Shown: positions 23,454-29,042 of the stretch, piece after piece
Layout: every line of letters begins with the position of its first letter
Numbering within the stretch: the stretch's first letter is position 1
Assembly (NCBI GenBank): GCA_050944055.1
Contig: JBMNQI010000027.1
Coordinates: forward strand, 1 to 29,042
Reading direction: 5' to 3'
Length of the DNA stretch: 29,042 nt
DNA from: JBMNQI01 sp050944055
Lineage (GTDB): Bacteria; Bacillota; Clostridia; Oscillospirales; Oscillospiraceae
Notes under the pieces: generated by a model
Told to the model about the DNA's origin: nothing
The model's database searches: none
Seen by the model: the letters and a program-made list of their open reading frames with translations, nothing else
Position numbers and translations under genes: made by a program

Positions 23454-24362
23454 TTATTTTCCCGCATTGGTTACTATTATATTGTAAAGCTCTCTCGCGG
23501 GCTTTGCCAGGTATACGTTTTTTGATATTCCGACTCCGCATACCCTTTCGCAATAGTCCTCCTTCAGGCGGCGGAATGTGATATTCTTTTCCCAATCGTA
23601 AGCGGCGTTGGATATCTGGTCGTAAAACTGCCCTTCGGCTATTATGGAAACGCCTCTTCCAAGACTTATCATTTCGCCGATAATATGAGAATAGTAGCTT
23701 TCGAAATAGATGTTTGGCGTAAACCCCGCCCTAGCGCAGATTGAATGAGTTATATCCAGTGCATCTGAACTCGCGTTATTGCAGAGAAACTTTTCGTCAA
23801 CGAGATCATTTACGGAAATCTCTTTTTTTTCCGCGAAGGGATGCTTTTTTGAAATGATAATTCCAAGGCGCTCGGTATAGAGTTTCGTCCAGCTGACATC
23901 AGACGAATTGAGGTCCGGACCGCCTATGGCAATATCAATTTCTCTTTGCTCGAGGCTTTCCTTCAGCTTCGCGGGTTTCATCTGGTAATGTATGATATTC
24001 ACTCTTGGGTGCTTCAATGTAAATGTTCTAATACTGTTTATAACCCAGTCGGGCTCTCTCATCGGAATGCTGCTTCCAATAATGATCTGGCCGGTCTCCC
24101 CGCTTTCAAGGTCATCAATGTTCCTGAGCATATCATCGATTTCATTCAGAATGCGTTCGGCATACGCCTTGACCGTTTTCCCGTAATTGTTAAGCCTTAT
24201 CGTTTTCCCTTCCCTGTCGAAGAGCTTTACGCCGATCTCGTTTTCAAAACGGGCAAGCGTTTTGCTCAGCGCCGGCTGAGTTATATGCAGGGCGGCCGCC
24301 GCTTGCGTAATATGTTCCCGCTCGGCGACTTCGAGAAAGTATTTCAGTTGGTTGAATTCCAT
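23454..24362 (-). CDS. LysR-family transcriptional regulator
   Basis: 302 residues, the usual LysR length. The N-terminal helix-turn-helix reads LKYFLEVAEREHITQAAAAL then HITQPALSKTLARFENEIG and LFDREGKTIRL, a near-textbook LTTR start. The effector domain runs from about residue 90, with GQIIIGSSIPM opening the periplasmic-binding-protein-like fold. LysR proteins usually activate a neighbouring gene when a small metabolite binds. The usual divergent target is absent: the upstream neighbour is a GNAT gene on the same strand, so the target is not evident. It could act on the reductase at 21092 or elsewhere. Confidence 0.94.
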   Translation of the reverse strand: MEFNQLKYFLEVAEREHITQAAAALHITQPALSKTLARFENEIGVKLFDREGKTIRLNNYGKTVKAYAERILNEIDDMLRNIDDLESGETGQIIIGSSIPMREPDWVINSIRTFTLKHPRVNIIHYQMKPAKLKESLEQREIDIAIGGPDLNSSDVSWTKLYTERLGIIISKKHPFAEKKEISVNDLVDEKFLCNNASSDALDITHSICARAGFTPNIYFESYYSHIIGEMISLGRGVSIIAEGQFYDQISNAAYDWEKNITFRRLKEDYCERVCGVGISKNVYLAKPARELYNIIVTNAGK

Positions 24363-24451
24363 ATTAACCTACCTTTTCCACATATTTCGAATGCGTCAAA
24401 TGTATGGAAGCCTGAACAAATATTCATTATTTAAACGCCGCGCACAATTAT

Positions 24452-24844
24452 CTAATTATCGCATTTAACTTTAAATATTGACCCTTCTCTTTGATATCCA
24501 AGCTTCTCATAGTATGCGTCGACATCGCTCAAGACATAAATTGGCTGATCCGGAAAATCCCCGCACAGCTTTTCCATAAGCTTTTTCCCTATCTGCCGGC
24601 CTCGATGCGTTTTTCTTACCAGCAGGTCGTAAACGTAGACGCCAAAGCCGCAGTCCTCATGGCACCGGGCGTAGCCGCACATGAATCCGCCGTCGTATAC
24701 GACATAGGTGACGCTTGATTCCAGCGATCTTATGTATTTGCCGCGCCCGTTTTCACCGTAATAATCGCTCCAGTCGTCTCCCTCTTCTTCGAGCATATTA
24801 AAAAGCTGCGCTTCGTCGGCTTTTAAATATCTTCTTATGACCAT
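24452..24844 (-). CDS. GNAT-family N-acetyltransferase
   Basis: 130 residues. The acetyl-CoA-binding motif A is visible as VYDLLVRKTHRGRQIGKKLMEKL, preceded by the beta-strand GGFMCGYARCHEDCGFGVYV and followed by PIYVLSDVDAYYEKLGYQREG, the typical C-terminal half with the DAYYEKLGY motif. The fold transfers an acetyl group to an amine of a small molecule or protein; the acceptor is unknown. The start MVIRRYLKADE is preceded by an AAAGGAG-type site. It lies upstream of the LysR gene with an 89-bp gap, and no link to the reductase pathway is evident. Confidence 0.9.
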   Translation of the reverse strand: MVIRRYLKADEAQLFNMLEEEGDDWSDYYGENGRGKYIRSLESSVTYVVYDGGFMCGYARCHEDCGFGVYVYDLLVRKTHRGRQIGKKLMEKLCGDFPDQPIYVLSDVDAYYEKLGYQREGSIFKVKCDN

Positions 24845-25123
24845 ACAAACTCCTTTCGATGCATACGGCAGCCCGCTTAAACGTCTGCTGCCTGGTCATG
24901 AAACAGTTATGTACGATGTTAAATGTTTATATTTTAATACATAATCAGACAAAAGCAAAAATATCGTTGTCACGGCATCGCGCAACTTAAATTCCGGGCG
25001 CTCTTAAGCGCTTATTCTTATTTTTCTTGACGTCCAATATTGATGTTGTTAATATACAATGGTAATATTAAGCAAGCAAGCATTTTTTTAGACAGAAACT
25101 ATTAAACGTAAGGAGAAATAATT
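24845..25123. promoter_or_regulatory. 279-bp divergent region between GNAT and hydrolase-like genes
   Basis: AT-rich. A possible plus-strand promoter has TTGACG (25027-25032) and TAATAT (25050-25055), followed by TACAAT (25055-25060). The elements TTGAC-TCCAA and TTAATATACAAT recur in the promoter of the methyltransferase gene (26835-26862). An AAGC tandem repeat lies near 25071-25082. No RNA gene was recognised. Confidence 0.45.
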
Positions 25124-25912
25124 ATGGCGGAAACCTACATACCGAACGCCGGCCAGACCTATATGCCGTTTGAGGAAAACATACATATACCCACATTGGA
25201 TTACGTGCCGCTCTCCGCGCCTCAGCCTCCGCTGCCGGAGCTTGAGCTGTCCAAAAAATTCATAGAGCTCGGCTTTGAAACCGCGTCTCAGAGCCAGCAT
25301 TTTTTGCCCGGAATCACCGCCGGGATGCTGGATTGGTTTTGGGTCAACATGGAAAAATGCTACTACCTGTGGGCTCCCGGTTCTCACAAACGCTTTAATT
25401 GGGTTCGGCCGCCATGGAAATACGGTATTACAGGCTCGGCGCATATGATTTCGGAAACAGTGGCGCAAGGCGCTCCTGTATTCGGCGGCAGCGGTATACA
25501 AATAGACCGCCTGGAGCTTGAATGGTTCCCTTTTACCGATTCTCTAGAGCATGTGATATGTGAAGGCGTTTTCAACTCAAAAGGCGAACTGGTAGACTCC
25601 ACCATTCACATGTGGCAGGATACACCTGGAGGTTGCGTGCACCAGACTGCCTCCGTGATCAACACGCGCGCAACAATGCCGCCGCAGTTCGTGCTTGAAA
25701 TGCTGGAAAAAGACCCAGGCGCACAATTCGTACCGCCCTCAGCTACAGACCATTCGGAGTACGAAGCGGCAATGTGGCCAAAATTCCTGCCGGTCATATA
25801 CGGTCTCTGGAAGGATCATCCGGATCCCACGCAGAGCGTACCGTGTAATCTGAAGGTTTTGCGCGATGAGAACGGCGCACTGAGATATGTATCAGACATC
25901 AATAAAAAATAG
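25124..25912 (+). CDS. protein resembling DAPG/phloretin hydrolases (PhlG/Phy family), tentative
   Basis: 262 residues, ATG start with AAGGAGA upstream (25110-25116). There is no signal peptide or membrane helix. Conserved-looking blocks are YYLWAPGSHKRFNWVRPPW (80-98), SAHMISETV (105-113) and the C-terminal HSEYE (His210, Glu214). These recall 2,4-diacetylphloroglucinol hydrolase and phloretin hydrolase, zinc enzymes that cut the C-C bond between an acyl group and a phloroglucinol ring and use an HxxxE zinc pair. Exact alignment of all zinc ligands could not be made by eye, so the family call is moderate. If right, it would release phloroglucinol-type and phenylpropionic-type products from acylphenols, matching the nearby ene-reductases. 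The gene is monocistronic, with its own terminator. It could instead be an uncharacterised relative with another substrate. Confidence 0.55.
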   Translation: MAETYIPNAGQTYMPFEENIHIPTLDYVPLSAPQPPLPELELSKKFIELGFETASQSQHFLPGITAGMLDWFWVNMEKCYYLWAPGSHKRFNWVRPPWKYGITGSAHMISETVAQGAPVFGGSGIQIDRLELEWFPFTDSLEHVICEGVFNSKGELVDSTIHMWQDTPGGCVHQTASVINTRATMPPQFVLEMLEKDPGAQFVPPSATDHSEYEAAMWPKFLPVIYGLWKDHPDPTQSVPCNLKVLRDENGALRYVSDINKK

Positions 25913-25954
25913 ACAGGTATTGGCAGATACTTGCTCTTCCAGGCATACATACCA

Positions 25955-25997
25955 CTCCCGCGCCTATTCTGAAATAAGCGCGGGAGCTTGTTCTTTT
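25955..25997 (+). terminator. rho-independent terminator after the hydrolase-like gene
   Basis: CTCCCGCGC (25955-25963) and GCGCGGGAG (25978-25986) form a perfect 9-bp stem with a 14-base loop, followed by the T-rich CTTGTTCTTTT. Confidence 0.88.
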
Positions 25998-26061
25998 AAG
26001 ATCGAATCGTCCATTTAGGGCTGCAGCACGGCGCATTGCTTGAGAATCTGAGGCCGTATTA

Positions 26062-26691
26062 TTATATCTGCTTATTTGGCCGATATCTTTGCAATATATC
26101 TTCTATGTAATTATGGGTCAAACGTTTCGCCTTCTCAAGCATTGAATATGTCCCGCCAAGCATGCACCATTCCGCAACAATACCGGTTCTAAATATGATA
26201 ACTAGATCTATGATATCAGAGACTGGAACGGTGTCTACCAGATTGCCTTCTTTGATCTCATTTTCGATAATTGCAGTAAGTATCTTTCTCTGATAGACCG
26301 GGGATGAAAATTCATCAATATCTGAAATGTATTCACCACCCATAATATAGATAGTCCTTTGTCTGGTAATGCCAAAGCCGCTCTGTTCAAGAGCCTCAAT
26401 CTGGGCAAGCAAAAACGCGGCCAGCTTCTCAGTAATATCCGACTTGCTGTCCTTTAAGCCGGAAAGGTTAAAAGTATTATTAACTTTAAATTCGCGATCT
26501 GTAAGTATATCTTCCTTGGATTTAAAATGGTAATAGAAAGATCCTTTGGAAACACCGCAGTATTTACATATATCATTAACGGTAACATTTTCATAACCGT
26601 ATTGGTTTATAAGCTGAAGGCTCGCATTGATAAGCGTTTCCTTAGTCTTTATGGCTTTAAAGTTCCGTTTTGTCAGTGGCTTCTTTTCCAT
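26062..26691 (-). CDS. TetR-family transcriptional regulator
   Basis: 209 residues, usual TetR length. The N-terminal DNA-binding domain reads TKETLINASLQLINQYGYENVTVNDICKYCGVSKGSFYYHFKSKEDIL split over residues about 16-63, a clear TetR helix-turn-helix. The C-terminal ligand domain is variable and not assignable. AAGGAGA lies 8 bases upstream of the ATG. The gene is divergent from the corrinoid methyltransferase cluster, whose promoter carries a 15-bp palindrome (26871-26885) that is the probable operator. It probably represses that cluster until an inducer, perhaps the methyl donor or a related aromatic, binds. Confidence 0.94.
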   Translation of the reverse strand: MEKKPLTKRNFKAIKTKETLINASLQLINQYGYENVTVNDICKYCGVSKGSFYYHFKSKEDILTDREFKVNNTFNLSGLKDSKSDITEKLAAFLLAQIEALEQSGFGITRQRTIYIMGGEYISDIDEFSSPVYQRKILTAIIENEIKEGNLVDTVPVSDIIDLVIIFRTGIVAEWCMLGGTYSMLEKAKRLTHNYIEDILQRYRPNKQI

Positions 26692-26727
26692 ATGGAAAAT
26701 CTCCTTGAAAACTGAAATATTTACATA

Positions 26728-26757
26728 AAGAATAACATACGAATAAGTTTTCTGTCA
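26728..26757 (-). promoter_or_regulatory. promoter of the TetR gene
   Basis: On the minus strand a perfect TTGACA (complement of 26752-26757), 18 bases and TATTCT (complement of 26728-26733), about 37 bases before the start codon. Confidence 0.5.
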
Positions 26758-26834
26758 AAAAGTTTCTGATATTCCTGCTAATCTTGACTATTTGAGTTGC
26801 AAACGCCAGACAGTTGTGCCATGAAAAATATTAC

Positions 26835-26862
26835 TTGACATCCAAAAATATTAATATACAAT
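26835..26862 (+). promoter_or_regulatory. promoter of the methyltransferase cluster
   Basis: A perfect TTGACA (26835-26840), 16 bases and TACAAT (26857-26862). The expected start point falls near 26869, inside the first palindrome of the operator region. Confidence 0.65.
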
Positions 26863-26863
26863 A

Positions 26864-26885
26864 CATACTTAGAGTATGATACTCT
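26864..26885. promoter_or_regulatory. double palindromic operator, probable TetR binding site
   Basis: CATACT-TAG-AGTATG (26864-26878) and AGAGTAT-G-ATACTCT (26871-26885) are two perfect, overlapping palindromes of 15 bp each. They lie immediately downstream of the -10 box of the methyltransferase promoter and about 180 bp from the divergent TetR start codon. Size and position suit a TetR-type roadblock operator. Assignment to the neighbouring regulator is inference. Confidence 0.75.
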
Positions 26886-26934
26886 GGGTATTGATTCTAA
26901 TTTCCATATCAACAATATTTTGTGGGGATTTTAT

Positions 26935-27896
26935 ATGACAGAACGCGAAAATCTGTTGCTCGCGCTTAACCATGAAACTCCGAAATGGACGCCTTATTAC
27001 AGCCATGACGTTGCCATAGTCTCGTCCTCACTTATGAACGAGGACGGACCCATCGGCGGCGGTCTTGATTATTGGGGCGTTAAGTGGATACACGACGATA
27101 TGGGGCCTATGGTCGACGTTAATGATCCGCCGCTTATCGACGACGTCACCAGGTGGCGGGAGCTGATCAGAGTACCGGATATCGACGCTATGGACTGGAA
27201 AAAGCAATGCGAGGAGGATCTGGCAGCTCAAAAGCCCGACAGGGACAACAAGCTGGTTATTCTATTTACAAAAAAAGGGTTTTGCGAGCGCCTTATGGCC
27301 CTGTTGGGTTATGAGGGCTTCCTCATCTCTCTCTATGAGGAGCCGGAGGCCGTCTGCGACCTGCTTGATACGCTTGCGGACTTCCGATGCAAAATGCTTG
27401 ACAGGCTGATTTATTATTTCAAGCCGGATATCGTTATCTGCGGAGGGGATTTTTCCAGCGGGACAAATCTGCTGATGGCGCCGGATGTCTGGCGCAAGAT
27501 TATAAAGCCTTATATAAAGCGAGAGATTGACGTAGTCCGCTCCCACGGGCTGTTCGTCGATTTCCATTCCTGCGGCAAGTGCGAATCAGTAGTCGAAGAG
27601 TTTTATGAAATGGGGGCACATCTGTGGAGCTCCGCCCAGGTCATGAACGATATTAACAGCCTTCTTACAAAGCTTGAAAACCGCATGTGCATGCGGGAGG
27701 ATGGGACAGTCAGGGCTCCGCGGGAATGAAAGAGGCCGATGAGGAGACTGTTCGCGCCGAGGTACGTAAATCTTTAGAAAAATACGGAAGCCATAAGAAT
27801 TATCTTTTTGACGGGCTTGCACTCAGCCCAAATAATTCCCCAGCCAGCGTTTGGATACTGGACGAATATAAGAGGATCGTCCGGCCTGATTCATAA
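26935..27896 (+). pseudogene. URO-D/MtaA-type corrinoid methyltransferase, frameshifted near its C-terminus
   Basis: The start is taken as ATG 26935 (MTERENLLLALNHETP) with GGGGA (26924-26928) upstream. An in-frame TTG at 26920 is less likely. The frame runs through the uroporphyrinogen-decarboxylase fold with FHSCGKC, which carries the His-x-Cys of the zinc site, and AQVMNDINSL. At about 27678-27720 it leaves the true frame and stops at 27729. The missing end continues in the -1 frame as GGWDSQGSAGMKEADEE and on to NYLFDGLALSPNNSPASVWILDEYKR, which is the normal C-terminus of this family. Adding one base would restore about 320 residues, a plausible full length. No slippery heptamer is visible, so a one-base deletion or a sequencing error is likely. 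The family moves methyl groups between a substrate or coenzyme and a corrinoid protein. It is first in the cluster with a second such enzyme and a corrinoid protein. Confidence 0.82.
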
Positions 27897-27964
27897 AACG
27901 AAAACTCTGAGTGAGATATAGGGACTAAGCAGGCTTAAAATTTAGATGGAAGAAGGGGCACAAC

Positions 27965-28987
27965 ATGGATATGAAAAAATGGATAGAGGGGCTTAAAACA
28001 GCGCCTGTCAAAAAGGCAATGCCAATCCTCTCTTTTCCGTCTATCCAGCTGATGAATATTGGCGTTAAGGAATTGATTATGAACAGCGATTTGCAGGCCC
28101 GGGGCATGAAGCTGATTGCGGACAGGACAGATGCCTGCGCGTCCGTAAGTATGATGGACCTGTCTGTGGAAGCGGAAGCGTTTGGCTCCAATATCCGCTT
28201 TTCCGACGACGAGGTTCCGACGGTTATCGGAAATATCGTTGGCGATCACGCACAGGCCATGGAACTGGCTGTCCCGAAAGTAGGCGCCGGGCGTACCGGC
28301 ATCTATATTGAAGCTATTAAGAAAGCAAAGGAAATGATTTCCGACCGTCCGGTTTTCGCCGGTTCGATAGGCCCGTTTTCGCTTGCGGGAAGACTGGCAG
28401 GCGTGTCCGAAGCTATGATTTACTGCTATGAAGAGCCGGATATTATGCGTACCGTTCTTCAGAAGGCAACGGATTTCCTCGTCGATTATATAAAAGCATA
28501 CAAAGGCATTCATGCCGACGGTGTCGTGATCGCCGAGCCGCTCGCGGGCCTTTTGACGCCCGCTCTGAACGCAGAGTTTTCAGTCCCTTATGTGAAGCGG
28601 ATAGTGGATGAGGTACAGTCGGACGATTTTATTGTCATTTACCATAACTGCGGAGGCGGGACGCCGCACATGGTCAAGGAGTTACTGACCGTCGGCGCGT
28701 CTGCATACCATTTTGGCAACGCGATTGATATAACCGAGATGTTGAAAAAGTTCCCGCCCGACGTGGTCGTGATGGGAAATGTTGACCCTGCCGGTCATTT
28801 CTGCAACGGGACGCCGGAGTCGATAAGAAAGGCTACGCTGGACCTATTGGGCGCATGTCATTCTTATCCGAATTTCGTGATCTCGTCCGGGTGCGATATT
28901 CCGCCCAAATCAAAGTGGGAAAACATACAGGCTTTCTTCGACGCTGTTTCGGAGTTTTATGCCATGACATTTGAAGAATCAGTTTAG
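27965..28987 (+). CDS. MtaA/CmuA-family corrinoid methyltransferase (URO-D fold)
   Basis: 340 residues, ATG start with AAGGGG upstream. It has the uroporphyrinogen-decarboxylase TIM barrel of methyltransferases that use methyl-corrinoid. The zinc ligands are His227 and Cys229 (YHNCGG) and Cys310 (SSGCDIPP), the H-x-C-x(n)-C pattern of MtaA/MtbA, and GNVDP (271-275) fits the family. The reaction is transfer of a methyl group from a methylated corrinoid protein to an acceptor thiol or tetrahydrofolate, or in the other direction from a methylated substrate. It follows the frameshifted paralog after 68 bp and is followed after 12 bp by a likely corrinoid protein gene, so it is part of one operon. 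In acetogens and related clostridia such sets demethylate methoxylated aromatics, methanol or methylamines. The substrate is not shown. Confidence 0.92.
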   Translation: MDMKKWIEGLKTAPVKKAMPILSFPSIQLMNIGVKELIMNSDLQARGMKLIADRTDACASVSMMDLSVEAEAFGSNIRFSDDEVPTVIGNIVGDHAQAMELAVPKVGAGRTGIYIEAIKKAKEMISDRPVFAGSIGPFSLAGRLAGVSEAMIYCYEEPDIMRTVLQKATDFLVDYIKAYKGIHADGVVIAEPLAGLLTPALNAEFSVPYVKRIVDEVQSDDFIVIYHNCGGGTPHMVKELLTVGASAYHFGNAIDITEMLKKFPPDVVVMGNVDPAGHFCNGTPESIRKATLDLLGACHSYPNFVISSGCDIPPKSKWENIQAFFDAVSEFYAMTFEESV

Positions 28988-28999
28988 GAGGATTACACT

Positions 29000-29042
29000 A
29001 TGTCGATTTTGCAGGAAATATCAGAAGCTCTTCAACAGGGAA
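29000..29042 (+). CDS. start of a probable corrinoid protein (3' end outside window)
   Basis: ATG at 29000 with AGGAGG (28986-28991), which overlaps the stop codon of the methyltransferase, at an 8-base spacing. The 14 visible residues, MSILQEISEALQQG, match the usual first helix of the N-terminal cap domain of MtbC/MtaC-type corrinoid proteins. These carry the cobamide between the methyltransferases. Position after two URO-D-type methyltransferases supports the call. Only 42 coding bases are visible. Confidence 0.6.
   Translation, partial: MSILQEISEALQQG

Noticed and set aside
23174..23467. 97-codon minus-strand reading frame
   Set aside because: It overlaps the LysR terminator hairpin and the LysR 3' end, has no good ribosome binding site and shows no domain.
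26692..26934. Cobalamin riboswitch upstream of the corrinoid methyltransferase
   Set aside because: The region is short and AT-rich, and no conserved B12-box-like sequence was seen. The TetR operator explains control better.
27670..27700. Programmed -1 ribosomal frameshift in the first methyltransferase gene
   Set aside because: The direction fits, but no X XXY YYZ slippery heptamer in frame and no obvious downstream structure were found. A mutation or sequencing error explains it more simply.

Overview
The window looks like a piece of a chromosome from an anaerobic Gram-positive bacterium of the class Clostridia. The evidence is strong AGGAGG-type ribosome binding sites, GTG and TTG starts, a lipoprotein-type solute-binding protein, a YtrA-like GntR/ABC module, oxygen-sensitive Fe-S ene-reductases and a corrinoid methyltransferase cluster. 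The species cannot be named from the sequence. An Oscillospiraceae-like gut or aromatic-degrading clostridium is an inference from gene content. No rRNA, tRNA, CRISPR array, transposase or phage gene was seen.

Layout. (1) 1-2940, plus strand: the 3' part of an old-yellow-enzyme (OYE) type flavin/Fe-S reductase, then a 584-residue right-handed beta-helix protein with no secretion signal, closed by a strong terminator. (2) 2946-4862, minus strand: a GntR (YtrA-type) repressor, ABC ATPase and ABC-2 permease, with a long palindrome lying across the promoter. (3) 4871-8720: a fumarate-reductase-like flavoprotein and a sodium:solute symporter, divergent around a 343-bp control region. (4) 18430 down to 8737, minus strand: a probable seven-gene operon, with a peptide/nickel-type ABC importer (binding protein, two permeases, two ATPases) followed by two full-length OYE-type reductases. 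(5) 18401-20563, plus strand: a small four-helix membrane protein of unknown function and a MATE exporter. (6) 20582-23086, plus strand: a MarR regulator directly followed by a third full-length OYE-type reductase. (7) 23403-24844, minus strand: a LysR regulator and a GNAT acetyltransferase. (8) 25027-25997, plus strand: a protein resembling the diacetylphloroglucinol/phloretin hydrolase family. (9) 26062-29042: a TetR regulator divergent from a corrinoid methyltransferase cluster, consisting of a frameshifted URO-D/MtaA-type gene, an intact MtaA/CmuA-type gene and the first codons of a likely corrinoid protein.

How it may work together. The three complete OYE-type reductases share an unusual HFLQGPE motif near the N-terminus, and all four copies keep a four-cysteine cluster motif. 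Ene-reductases, an extra FAD reductase, two importers, a MATE exporter, a possible C-C hydrolase of acylphenols and corrinoid methyl transfer would together suit anaerobic uptake, reduction, ring-side-chain cleavage and O-demethylation of plant phenolics or similar unsaturated or methoxylated compounds. This pathway is inference: the sequence shows the families but not the substrates. The local regulators (GntR, MarR, LysR, TetR) and the palindromes next to two of them suggest that the modules are induced separately.
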